DNA of 64,000 bases from an uncultured Anaerotruncus sp. (GTDB lineage Bacteria > Bacillota > Clostridia > Oscillospirales > Acutalibacteraceae). The translations under genes and the position numbers were made by a program. The stretch covers positions 186,001-250,000 of the forward strand of contig UQDL01000001.1 of NCBI GenBank assembly GCA_900539775.1, in the 5' to 3' direction. Positions within the stretch are counted from its first letter, which is position 1. Each line of letters opens with the position of its first letter. Below the pieces are notes generated by a model. It saw only the letters and a program-made list of their open reading frames with translations, made no database searches and was not told where the DNA came from. Shown piece by piece: positions 27,701 to 33,751 of this stretch.

Positions 27701-29047
27701 CCAACAGACACATTCTTTGATTATTCAAACTTCAAATACAAGGAATATCCGTTTGAATATCCTTCAACGGTTGATGTTGATTTCTTAACCGTTATCGGCC
27801 CGATGCTTGACGGCCTTGTTGGCGGCCTTGTTCCCGGCGGACTTTCAAGCCTTGTAACAGCTAATGTTTACAAAGACAACATCATCAGCTCTTTGGCAAC
27901 AGGCCTTTACGGCGCAGTTGAAAAGGTTAAGGTTGGCAATATGAGCCTTACCGATCTTCTTGCACAAACAGGCATTGATTTCTCAACAGACAATGTTGCT
28001 TCACTTCTTACTGATAAGACATACGGCCAAAGCTTTGAAGCAGCAGCCAAAACAATTAAGAGCGCAGGCTCTTGGGCAAATGTTAAGGCTGATAAGCTTT
28101 CTTGGGGCGTAACAGACAGAGACAGCTTCTTGCATGCTCTTTGCGCAGCACTTCGCCCGATTTACGGCGTGCTTGATGTGCTTCTTAACGACGGCTCACT
28201 TGGCCTCTTCAATCTTATCTATCTTCCGGGTTCGGACGGATATACTTCCACAATCGTTCCGATCATGGAGGCATTCGGTCTTTACAACATTAAGACTCAG
28301 TATCAGTACAGACAGGATATGAGCAAGGAATACGATGCTATTCTTCTTGACATTCTTAACCCGCTTCTTGACAAGGTTGAGGATATCCTCAATGCTCCTG
28401 TTCAAACTCTTATGAGCATGCTTCCGAACCTTTCACTCTTCTTCGCAAATGACGGATTGCTTCAGGTTATCGAAAACCTTACAACTCCGATCAGAGCTCT
28501 TCTTGATGCGGTTAAGCCAATTGCAAATGTTAACGACATTCTTGTGGCTGCCGGCCTCAATATTCAGAAGCTTCTTTCGGGCTATGGCCTTGTAGGCAGC
28601 GATTATAAGTTTAATATTTATGATCTTTCTGCTTCACTCAAGCCGCTCATCGGCTCTGAAAACATCGTTGGCCTTCTTAATAAGATTCTTGGCTTAATCA
28701 AGATCGGCGGTTCTCCGCTTGGCATAGAGCTTATGCCTATTGATTGGCTTCAGCTTGCTTCCCACGGTGAATTCATCGTTGACGAAGCTTCTCAGGCTTC
28801 CACCACAGGCAAGAGAATTTATGTTAAGGCTGATCCAAGCGAAGTTCTTATTGCATTCCTTCGTTACCTTATCAACACAGTAAACTATAAGGATAACTAC
28901 AGCACCATCAGCAACCTCATCGGCGGCCTCATCGGCGGCGCAAGCAGCTCCGTATCTCAGGTAATTGATCAGGTTCTCGGAATGCTTTCCGGCGACACGG
29001 ATAAAGTTATCTCCGATCTTTGCGGACTTCTTCAAACTCTTGCTTAA
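21779..29047 (+). CDS. Giant secreted repeat protein (2422 aa)
   Basis: Start ATG at 21779 with GGAG eight bases upstream; 21 codons of open frame before it lack support. Residues 1-29 are a signal peptide (KRLLSLLLAVVMVITTCSV, then AFA), much like that of the divergent dockerin protein. The rest is largely helical and rich in Asn, Asp, Leu and Ile, with very few Cys. A block of roughly 400-490 residues is duplicated in tandem: residues about 1540-2025 and 2030-2422 share LYGA/VYGAIEK, SYGATY/TYGQSF, ALCRP/ALRPIYG, VPLLEAL/VPIMEAF, DILNP, MLPNL and LLRYIENV/FLRYLINT in the same order. Weaker copies may extend further upstream. There is no dockerin, LPXTG, SLH or catalytic motif. Own promoter and terminator. 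Probably a paralogue of the divergent giant protein; the function is unknown. Confidence 0.8.
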   Translation: MKTSKRLLSLLLAVVMVITTCSVGMSAFAADKNDDVFTYVTDEGKAVDITYESLNNLINTYAPEIIKLLGDKLTGLGVNVDEVCASDKPIYELLAQLSPALIKLMGSSSVTDEVIKDILLDAGIIGDDVAESDQLDAVKFAYVQYAYLNDAAAPMSIWNLYQFCMDNEKADDKDLKNYCKDTKAVLIDLLKAFDEAFTVAKLSVDSDFATVEEYVRTQVIGGSQFEENEFAVNNKVDYFAPYLLSASCYTADDAGKLAEALNAGLSGSITKIPASLANAKDVVAQGNGFSGKKLSEINASSDANVAAFINKVVSLCKAVNAPISENPSLGEAAFWYYNQPIRSKNATLTAVLTNLSGEAITVSDGGITTFTVQPGEYFYDVCKQEDLTYDVFAGLTGGVFPADAATDSFYYALYETSFVWSDNIFDVFGSVPSEDEATKWMFQSEFTAEDFTAIKNRVADLVAAKGIVKPAETKETDFLKEQAAKITEEEFINGVGSVPAVTADGRFSNFLKFYFLNEVFSSVPLAEIAGWDGAEETISDAMKVAGTHAANIIRGYSEFTLSKAVVPTISAAYKWDDVKPSDKLAIEIVNNNINGYVDYVRKGIPGVNINIYAIAKDIIANLTDSLTLDTLLEKVTDIYKKLAEDPVKTIFELVPVIVVVLDDVLVPLLFNQDGPDEADMYYGQINGIVANLLNEKNLTQSTGSTVGIGKIGWNLNEVLPTLLHWLNGDNSYTYTYYNVDTTNPDKYIYNTPSTGAFGTKYDNDGKELNHVPVILNIYAVDKALAAASASDLTNGKDDMLKELLASVMNLAVENVDNYVAEHGNDVGKYIVGQDGTKQIVFRGLNNVLVALPSIISNIGESFLAQFDVPSDWSFGEFKTDANGCKYNVSAKEFKDLCKNNSPASEVLKTFVDMFVNNWFNALTDFLNDVVSTNNTITTKLPVVASLLQALDLFGETSILTDALNGFFLMNREHKDSFTFEPQPNGYVGISTLSAYFLLCNVEPLVTFIMSVVNANKGTTDGNTVSLASLGNDFVAQAAANDVLDSIDINKITKEYSNIVSDSENVKAADELLDAVDELLSTLLSNTYIDGFTADKADGILSAAVTFLVNHFGVDTANDILDLVMQYVKTINEGNVATGNGSVDAKKVYCKENLSNLVTQTYVLAETIIDSQLNVKGDTNKLVNSAIKGIISPSAIAVRSDSINSKIMKEQSWTDLSATGYAKDLGYKNLVAGDKNTFFKDLIDSLGVIPAVLGTVLCATGYYNDVLSPILSDVCGNLEVSYTRTLSANANGKDATFAVIDVVSKILNKVLEAPASSLLGLIRGLAINFTDDKFGVTVKAAVAPITNEINGAASIVSTLSPSLGETVSGYATLVNDFVNTNILKEDNYFVNTINAILTAVGKDAIDIDLNSLLALVGNTSNAELLLLVYTVGVSVITNSSLLSSLLNGKYPGLVDMISKLSPSKLLTIIKEVIASTQNPKEIVWTFTNYAAQASNTFSYPKGITATDANNAVSSLDDLVKNLFPLLKSFGVLDANGLNDIINDNLFTNALITSIATGVYGAIEKSVDLISPADLAEYLTDASYGATYTSAANTLKGCAKWSDVKSVNWGFTDGSSSAQQGFVNALAALCRPVNDIVAALLAGGDVNIGELLQSVLDKLEINTTTYSGDVRIKISLNNNILNVETYNTAATDAQTNTIKVNLNDIIAQLKELGIKGGNGYESAIVPLLEALMCDNIKTPAQYLNDYKKAKDNLLINILNPIIGFVNKVADKPFDTLTAVLPNLAYFIDNNGLGQFLDNLLSPVTDIVKVLEKNGVSVDTIISAIAGKSLPDLIGGLIGANLSGLDLRIGNLANCNIQDYLADIINAVLKSNNLNIKISKIDFAFLASLGDLNTVYGAAGTTKQITANQGQVLVTLLRYIENVLINNASAINKLLGGIDAIKKNATIGGILDSVFATIATANRDDIVLAIFYFLLAQPTDTFFDYSNFKYKEYPFEYPSTVDVDFLTVIGPMLDGLVGGLVPGGLSSLVTANVYKDNIISSLATGLYGAVEKVKVGNMSLTDLLAQTGIDFSTDNVASLLTDKTYGQSFEAAAKTIKSAGSWANVKADKLSWGVTDRDSFLHALCAALRPIYGVLDVLLNDGSLGLFNLIYLPGSDGYTSTIVPIMEAFGLYNIKTQYQYRQDMSKEYDAILLDILNPLLDKVEDILNAPVQTLMSMLPNLSLFFANDGLLQVIENLTTPIRALLDAVKPIANVNDILVAAGLNIQKLLSGYGLVGSDYKFNIYDLSASLKPLIGSENIVGLLNKILGLIKIGGSPLGIELMPIDWLQLASHGEFIVDEASQASTTGKRIYVKADPSEVLIAFLRYLINTVNYKDNYSTISNLIGGLIGGASSSVSQVIDQVLGMLSGDTDKVISDLCGLLQTLA

Positions 29048-29081
29048 TTCAAATTGAATAAAGCAAAAGCTTAAAAAATTA

Positions 29082-29110
29082 AGAGCACCTCTTCGGAGGT
29101 GCTCTTTTTC
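29082..29110 (+). terminator. Terminator of the 2422-aa protein gene
   Basis: Ten-base perfect stem AGAGCACCTC/GAGGTGCTCT closed by a TTCG tetraloop and followed by TTTTTCTTT, 34 bp after the stop. Confidence 0.92.
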
Positions 29111-29251
29111 TTTGCCTGCAATGCTCTTTGCCAAAAGTTATTCTGCCTTATTCGGCAATAGCTTCAGGCAATAATCTCAAAGCATGCAAACATAATATTT
29201 TGATTATATATGAAAAATCCGCAGCTCCGAAAATGTTTCCCGTGCTGCGGA

Positions 29252-29452
29252 TTATTCTTTAACAAACTTTATAATATCGCCGACTTCGCAATCAAGCGCA
29301 TAGCAAAGCGCATCCAAGGTTTTTGTGCTTATTGCCTCGCCCTTTTTCATTCTGTAAAATGTGTTTGCCGAAAAGCCCTGCTTATATATTAAATAATATT
29401 CCGTTATATTCTTTTTAAACAGCGTTTCGTAAAACGGCTTATAACTTATCAT
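29252..29452 (-). CDS. Small XRE-family (Cro/C1 HTH) regulator
   Basis: 66 aa, essentially one HTH domain: the segment SANTFYRMKKGEAISTKTLD is the turn and recognition helix, followed by ALCYALDCEVGDIIKFV, the signature of the short HTH_26-type XRE repressors. It is divergent from a zinc-ribbon membrane protein, and the 127-bp gap holds a perfect 18-bp palindrome between overlapping divergent promoters. Autoregulation and control of the neighbour are therefore likely. No sensor domain is present, so the signal is unknown. Confidence 0.85.
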   Translation of the reverse strand: MISYKPFYETLFKKNITEYYLIYKQGFSANTFYRMKKGEAISTKTLDALCYALDCEVGDIIKFVKE

Positions 29453-29472
29453 ATTATCACCGTTGTAATTTT

Positions 29473-29501
29473 ATCATACTCAACAGCTTGACAATACTCA
29501 A
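29473..29501 (-). promoter_or_regulatory. Promoter of the XRE regulator gene
   Basis: Minus strand TTGAGT (29496-29501), 17-base spacer, TATGAT (29473-29478). Its -35 lies inside the palindromic operator. Confidence 0.6.
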
Positions 29502-29516
29502 TATATTGAGTATAAT
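29488..29516 (+). promoter_or_regulatory. Consensus promoter of the zinc-ribbon protein gene
   Basis: TTGACA (29488-29493), 17-base spacer, TATAAT (29511-29516): a perfect sigma-A promoter, as expected for a gene held off by a repressor. Confidence 0.85.
29495..29512. promoter_or_regulatory. Palindromic operator O1
   Basis: TACTCAATATATTGAGTA is a perfect 18-bp palindrome filling the spacer of the consensus promoter and covering the -35 of the opposite promoter. The likely ligand is the adjacent XRE protein. Confidence 0.7.
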
Positions 29517-29522
29517 GATATA

Positions 29523-29540
29523 TATTCAATATATTGGGTA
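29523..29540. promoter_or_regulatory. Imperfect second operator O2
   Basis: TATTCAATATATTGGGTA matches O1 at 16 of 18 positions and starts 28 bp downstream of it, in the early transcribed region of the zinc-ribbon gene. This suggests cooperative binding of two dimers. Confidence 0.6.
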
Positions 29541-29578
29541 TGCATATGCATATTATTTTTTGATAAAAGGAGAAAATT

Positions 29579-30115
29579 ATGTATTGTAAAAATTGTGGTA
29601 AGCCGATGAATGATAATCAGGCAATCTGCTTGAATTGCGGCGTAAATGCCGGGTGCGGCAATAAATTTTGCGCAAACTGCGGAGAGCCGGTGAACGAAAA
29701 CGCCGCCGTTTGCACGCATTGCGGCGTTGCAATCAAAAAAATCGCACAGCCCCAAGCTGGTGCGGTTTTGAGCAAAGAAGAGGCATATAAAAAGCTTGCC
29801 GAATACGAAAAAACAGCGGCAATCATTTGGTTTGTTATAGCCGCGCTGCAAATTATCGGCGGCATATTTACCTATTACGCCCCTGTTCTTGTGGGTTGCT
29901 GGAATATTTACACGGGAATTCAGCGCATCAAACACAGCAAAACCCTTGCCGATATGCCTGCCGGAATATATGAGTATTATGAAAAGCAAGGCACAACAAA
30001 TATCATTTTCCTTGTTGTTAATATTATTTTGGGCGGACTCATCGGCGGTATCGCCTCGGGTTATGATATTTATATCAGAAACTTCGTTATGAAAAACAAA
30101 GAAGCATTTGAATAA
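29579..30115 (+). CDS. Zinc-ribbon membrane protein
   Basis: 178 aa with an AAGGAG site upstream. Two double-zinc-ribbon units lie at residues 1-55 (CKNCGKPMND...CLNCG and CANCGEPVNEN...CTHCG), each with two CxxC pairs. A charged linker (about 56-75) is followed by membrane segments at about 80-100 and 138-160, separated by a short loop. Proteins of this type are common and mostly uncharacterised; the ribbons face the cytosol. Probably the target of the divergent XRE regulator. No enzymatic motif is seen. Confidence 0.8.
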   Translation: MYCKNCGKPMNDNQAICLNCGVNAGCGNKFCANCGEPVNENAAVCTHCGVAIKKIAQPQAGAVLSKEEAYKKLAEYEKTAAIIWFVIAALQIIGGIFTYYAPVLVGCWNIYTGIQRIKHSKTLADMPAGIYEYYEKQGTTNIIFLVVNIILGGLIGGIASGYDIYIRNFVMKNKEAFE

Positions 30116-30121
30116 CGCACG

Positions 30122-30152
30122 GGCTGCAAAGTGATTTGCAGCCTTTTCTTTT
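30122..30152 (+). terminator. Terminator of the zinc-ribbon gene
   Basis: Nine-base stem GGCTGCAAA/TTTGCAGCC, loop GTGA, then TTTTCTTTTTT, 7 bp after the stop. Confidence 0.9.
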
Positions 30153-30218
30153 TTGCAGATTGTGTGTTTGATTTTGCCGTGCGCTGCAAAACCGAAGCTG
30201 CACAAAATATATTTTTTC

Positions 30219-30248
30219 TTTACAACATTGACTGCACGGGTGTATAAT
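30219..30248 (+). promoter_or_regulatory. Promoter upstream of the first RNA leader
   Basis: TTTACA (30219-30224), 18-base spacer, TATAAT (30243-30248). The transcript would include a 15-codon frame and the structured leader ahead of the M20 peptidase gene. Confidence 0.6.
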
Positions 30249-30352
30249 GCTATTGTACGCACAATATTTTCTATTATGCCGATTTTATTTGCTGTGCGCA
30301 GAGCGGTGCCGAATATCGCCGCACAAAGCCAAATCGGTTTGGAGGTAACAGT

Positions 30353-30400
30353 GTGAAAAATCAAACTATTTACATTATATTGCCTTCAAAATTTGCCTGA
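30353..30400 (+). CDS. Possible 15-aa leader peptide
   Basis: GTG at 30353 with GGAGG seven bases upstream encodes MKNQTIYIILPSKFA and stops at TGA (30398-30400), just before the structured leader. The ribosome site is stronger than that of the downstream peptidase gene. It could be a regulatory leader peptide or a chance frame, because its 3' part overlaps sequence shared with the second leader copy, where the frame is not conserved. Confidence 0.35.
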   Translation: MKNQTIYIILPSKFA

Positions 30401-30421
30401 GGCATAATTTTTGAATGGCTG

Positions 30422-30506
30422 AAATCATCGTTACGCCTGTTCGGGCAACGCAGGCAATCAGGTGATTTTTAACAAACTGTTTGTTGCCTGAAAGGCTATG
30501 GTGATT
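30422..30506 (+). promoter_or_regulatory. Structured RNA leader, copy 1 (riboswitch candidate)
   Basis: Predicted pairings: P1 AAATCATC (30422-30429) with GGTGATTT (30461-30468); P2 GCCTGT (30435-30440) with GCAGGC (30450-30455) and a nine-base loop TCGGGCAAC; P3 AACAAA (30471-30476) with TTTGTT (30480-30485); and a short GCC/GGC hairpin. Loop bases GGCAAC (30444-30449) are complementary to GTTGCC (30483-30488), a six-base pseudoknot that excludes P3. The conserved end GGTGATTA holds the Shine-Dalgarno of the M20 gene. A second copy with compensatory changes precedes the next operon (32046-32130). Similarity upstream may extend to about 30373. Confidence 0.72.
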
Positions 30507-30509
30507 ACT

Positions 30510-31985
30510 ATGAAAAAAGCATTATTGGCAATTCCCGCCGCAATAGGTGCAGGCCTTGCGGCAACGGCTGTTAAGGCAGCCGCTTTTAAGGCAGAGAAAA
30601 AAAGCGCAGCTCAGCTGCCGCCGGAGAATGTTGATGTTGAAAGAGCCGCCAAGCATCTTTCGCAGGCAATTCAAATCAAAACCGTTTCAAGCGATGACTA
30701 CAGCAAGGTGGACTGGAACGAATTTGAAAAATTTCACGCTTTCTTGGCAGAAGCTTTTCCGCTGATAGCAAAAACACTGAGCCGTGAAAATGTGAGCACG
30801 GCAAGCCTGCTTTATAAATGGCAGGGAACGGATGAAAGCCTGAAGCCGATTGCATTTTTATCGCACATGGATGTTGTGCCGATTTCAGAGGGCACAGAGC
30901 AGGATTGGGAGCATCCGCCGTTTGAAGGATATATTGACGGCACCTTTGTTTGGGGCAGAGGCGCACTTGACATGAAAAATCATCTTATCTGCCTTATGGA
31001 AAGCATTGAAACCTTGCTTGAAGAGGGATTTGTGCCCGCACGCACCGTTTATCTTTGCTTTGGCCACAACGAGGAAATAGTTGCATCTGCCACTTCCGGC
31101 GCAAACGACCTTATGGAAACGCTGAGAGCCCGTGGAATTGAATTAGACAGCATTATAGATGAAGGCGGAGCAATGTTGCCTGCTGAAGTAAAAGGCATTT
31201 TAAACGGCAAATTAGCGGGAATAGGCGTTGCCGAAAAAGGATATGCCGATTTCAGGCTTTCAATCAAAGCAAAAGGCGGCCATTCATCGCAGCCGCCGAA
31301 GCACACAGCAATAGGCGAAATATCCAAAGCCGTTGTTCGCCTTGAAAAAAATCAATTTAAGGGTGAAATTCCCGATTACTTAAATAAAATGTTTATGGAG
31401 GTTGGCAGGCACTGCACATATCCGGGCAGATTTGTTATGTGCAATTACAAGCTTTTGCAGCCGCTTGTTAAAATAGCAATGCTGCAAATTCCGCCGGCAG
31501 CATCAATGGTGCACACCACAATGGGCGTTACAATGAGCAGCGGCAGCCCTGCCGCAAATGTGCTGCCGCAAAGCGCAAGCGTAACGGTTAACTGCCGCAT
31601 TATGCCGGGCGAAACAATTGCTTCCACCGAGGAGCACATAAGAAAAGCAATTAAAAACAACAATATTGAAATAGAGCTGTTAAAGGGCAAAGAGCCTTCT
31701 CTTATTTCACCCACGGATACCAAATCATTCAAAACAATAAAAGAAATCGTTGAGGCAACAAACCCAACGGCAATAGTAACCCCGTTTCTTGTTATGGGCG
31801 GCACTGACGCTTACCACTATGAGCCGATTTGCGAAAACATTTATCGCTTTGCGCCGTTTACCGTGCCCACAGAGCTTTTGCTTACCACACATTCAACAAA
31901 CGAAAGATGCCCGATTGAGCAGCTTGGCGAAGGAATAAGCTTTTTCAAGCGCTATATAAGAGCAATGACAGCCGAGGAAAAATAA
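30510..31985 (+). CDS. M20-family metallopeptidase (PM20D1/CPS1-like)
   Basis: 491 aa. Start at ATG 30510 with GGTGA six bases upstream; an in-frame ATG at 30498 sits too close to AAAGG. Residues 4-25 are hydrophobic (signal anchor). Zinc-site motifs are FLSHMDVVP (about 112), WGRGALDMKN (about 146), GHNEEI (about 180) and a C-terminal H near PTELLLTTHSTNER (about 457). The length and the N-terminal helix fit the carboxypeptidase S/PM20D1 branch, which cleaves or forms N-acyl amino acids or dipeptides. The same RNA leader precedes this gene and the following membrane-protein operon, so they probably handle one metabolite. Confidence 0.87.
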   Translation: MKKALLAIPAAIGAGLAATAVKAAAFKAEKKSAAQLPPENVDVERAAKHLSQAIQIKTVSSDDYSKVDWNEFEKFHAFLAEAFPLIAKTLSRENVSTASLLYKWQGTDESLKPIAFLSHMDVVPISEGTEQDWEHPPFEGYIDGTFVWGRGALDMKNHLICLMESIETLLEEGFVPARTVYLCFGHNEEIVASATSGANDLMETLRARGIELDSIIDEGGAMLPAEVKGILNGKLAGIGVAEKGYADFRLSIKAKGGHSSQPPKHTAIGEISKAVVRLEKNQFKGEIPDYLNKMFMEVGRHCTYPGRFVMCNYKLLQPLVKIAMLQIPPAASMVHTTMGVTMSSGSPAANVLPQSASVTVNCRIMPGETIASTEEHIRKAIKNNNIEIELLKGKEPSLISPTDTKSFKTIKEIVEATNPTAIVTPFLVMGGTDAYHYEPICENIYRFAPFTVPTELLLTTHSTNERCPIEQLGEGISFFKRYIRAMTAEEK

Positions 31986-32045
31986 CGCAAAAACTTTCGC
32001 TGCTCGAATTATATTGCCCTTGCTGTTTTCCGAAGGCATAGGCAG

Positions 32046-32130
32046 AAAACACCGTTTACACCTGTTAGGGCAACACAGGATTTAAGGTGATTTTTAATAA
32101 AATATTTGTTGCCTGAAAGGCTATGGTGAT
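32046..32130 (+). promoter_or_regulatory. Structured RNA leader, copy 2 (riboswitch candidate)
   Basis: Same architecture as copy 1: P1 AAAACACC (32046-32053) with GGTGATTTT (32086-32094); P2 CCTGT (32061-32065) with ACAGG (32075-32079), loop TAGGGCAAC; P3 AATAAA (32096-32101) with TTTGTT (32106-32111). Loop GGCAAC (32069-32074) is complementary to GTTGCC (32109-32114). P1 and P2 differ from copy 1 by changes that keep pairing. It lies between the M20 stop and the next gene, whose Shine-Dalgarno GGTGA is the last conserved block. Confidence 0.72.
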
Positions 32131-32133
32131 TAA

Positions 32134-32904
32134 ATGGATTTTAAAGAAAGCACATTTATGTATACACTCGGCGGCGCCGTAGTTGCTTTTGTTTTGGCAC
32201 AATCCGTATTTTTTCTTGTGCGTGCTTATAAACAAGGCAAAAAAATAGGCATATCCGAAAAAACCATGAAAAACACAATCGTTTCAAGCTCGCTGTTTTC
32301 GATTGCCCCGTCAATTTCTATTTTGGCAACGATTATAACACTTTCCGGTGCACTCGGCCTTGTGCTGCCGTGGATAAGGCTTACGGTTATAGGCGCAATA
32401 ACATATGAAGTGCCTGCCGCAGAAAGCGCTTTAAATGCCCTTGGGCAAATCGGCGGCCTCTCACAAGAGGTTACGGACCCGATGCAGTTTTCAACCATTG
32501 CATGGGTTATGACTCTCGGCTCCGTTATGCCACTGGTGTTAATTCCGTTTATGCTTAAATTCATTCAAAAAAAGGTTGGCGGAGTTGCAAGCAAAAATGC
32601 TGCATGGGCAAACACAATGAGCGCCGCTGCATTTATCGGTTTGATCAGCGCATTCATCGGCAGAGCCGTGCTCGGCAGCGGCGAGCCGGATCAGCTTGGA
32701 GACGGTGCAGGAGTTATGAGTGTTACTGCGCTTGTCGTTTCCATGCTGTGCATGATTGGCTTTATGAAGCTGCAAAAGAAGAAAAACATAACTTGGCTTG
32801 AGCCGCTGGCAATGCCGCTGAGCATGTTTATTTCGCTTGCCGTGGTAACGGTTTTAAGCCTTGTTTTACCGGGCAACCTTGCATTGCTTGAATGGAGGGG
32901 CTGA
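32134..32904 (+). CDS. DUF5058-like integral membrane protein
   Basis: 256 aa with about six to seven hydrophobic segments. The N-terminus DFKESTFMYTLGGAVVAFVL and the conserved-looking SSLFSIAPSISILATIITLS resemble DUF5058 proteins of Clostridia as I recall them; the family has no assigned function. The ATG follows GGTGA, the end of RNA leader copy 2. The stop is two bases before the next ATG, so the two membrane proteins are probably made in equal amounts and may form one transporter. The substrate is unknown. Confidence 0.68.
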   Translation: MDFKESTFMYTLGGAVVAFVLAQSVFFLVRAYKQGKKIGISEKTMKNTIVSSSLFSIAPSISILATIITLSGALGLVLPWIRLTVIGAITYEVPAAESALNALGQIGGLSQEVTDPMQFSTIAWVMTLGSVMPLVLIPFMLKFIQKKVGGVASKNAAWANTMSAAAFIGLISAFIGRAVLGSGEPDQLGDGAGVMSVTALVVSMLCMIGFMKLQKKKNITWLEPLAMPLSMFISLAVVTVLSLVLPGNLALLEWRG

Positions 32905-32905
32905 T

Positions 32906-33562
32906 ATGAACAGTTATAATGAACGCACCCACATAATCGGCCGCTTTTGGATAATAACGGCGCTGTTTGCGTTTTTAATGATTCCCGTGGCAATTTCATT
33001 AAAGCTTAATGCATTTCCTCAGGCATCCGTTGTGCTTAAAGGCCTTGCACCGATTGCGCTGCTGTTTTATCCAACGGCGGTTATAGAGGTTTGCACCTAT
33101 TCGCCGATGCTTGGCTCCGGTGCAACATATATTGCCTTTGTTACAGGCAATATAAACAATTTAAAACTGCCCTGCGCCCTTTCCGCAATGGACAGTGCAG
33201 GAGTTAACCCAAACAGCGATGAAGGCGAAATTCTTTCCACAATTGCAGTTGCGGCATCATCAATAGTTACAACCTTTATTATTGCAATAGGCGTTATTGC
33301 CTTTGCTCCGTTTTTGCCACGCATAACTGCGCCGGATTCCGTGCTTGCGCCTGCATTCAGGCAGGTGGTGCCGGCGCTTTTCGGTGCTCTCGGAATGTCT
33401 TATATGGCAAAGCACTTTAAAATCAGCATTGTGCCGATTGCCGTTATATGCCTTATGCTTCTGTTTAAGGGTGATTTGGCTGTTGGAGTGCTTATTCCCG
33501 TTGGAGTTATCGTTTCGCTGCTTGCGGCGCATTTGATGTTTAAAAAAGGCTGGATTAAATAA
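32906..33562 (+). CDS. Integral membrane protein, partner of the DUF5058-like protein
   Basis: 218 aa from the ATG at 32906, with GGAGGGG six bases upstream; an earlier in-frame ATG lacks a ribosome site. Hydrophobic segments lie near residues 13-33, 45-65, 100-130, 150-165 and 170-205. Motifs include SPMLGSGATYIAFVTGNINN and LGMSYMAKHFK. I do not recognise a characterised family. Its position two bases after the DUF5058-like gene and behind RNA leader copy 2 suggests a two-component permease whose expression responds to the same signal as the M20 peptidase. Confidence 0.68.
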   Translation: MNSYNERTHIIGRFWIITALFAFLMIPVAISLKLNAFPQASVVLKGLAPIALLFYPTAVIEVCTYSPMLGSGATYIAFVTGNINNLKLPCALSAMDSAGVNPNSDEGEILSTIAVAASSIVTTFIIAIGVIAFAPFLPRITAPDSVLAPAFRQVVPALFGALGMSYMAKHFKISIVPIAVICLMLLFKGDLAVGVLIPVGVIVSLLAAHLMFKKGWIK

Positions 33563-33689
33563 GTTTGCTTAAATCGCACAGCCTGCCAAGCGGCAGACTG
33601 CACAAAGCAACAGCAAAATAATATAATGCCAAAGCAGAATGCACCGCAAGGCACCATCCTGCGGCACATTTCGCTTTGCGAGCAAAACA

Positions 33690-33728
33690 AAAGCGGCACA
33701 GAATGGATTTTCCATCCTGTGCCGCTTT
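33690..33728. terminator. Bidirectional terminator
   Basis: Eleven-base stem AAGCGGCACAG/CTGTGCCGCTT with an inner ATGGA/TCCAT stem, flanked by A and T runs. It serves the membrane-protein operon (plus) and the G5/3D gene (minus). Confidence 0.8.
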
Positions 33729-33751
33729 AAGCTTGAAAACATTAAATTAAA

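Noticed and set aside
29498..30364. 288-codon minus-strand frame across the zinc-ribbon gene
   Set aside because: Runs through a consensus promoter, its operators and a terminator, and is antisense to a CxxC protein with a good ribosome site.
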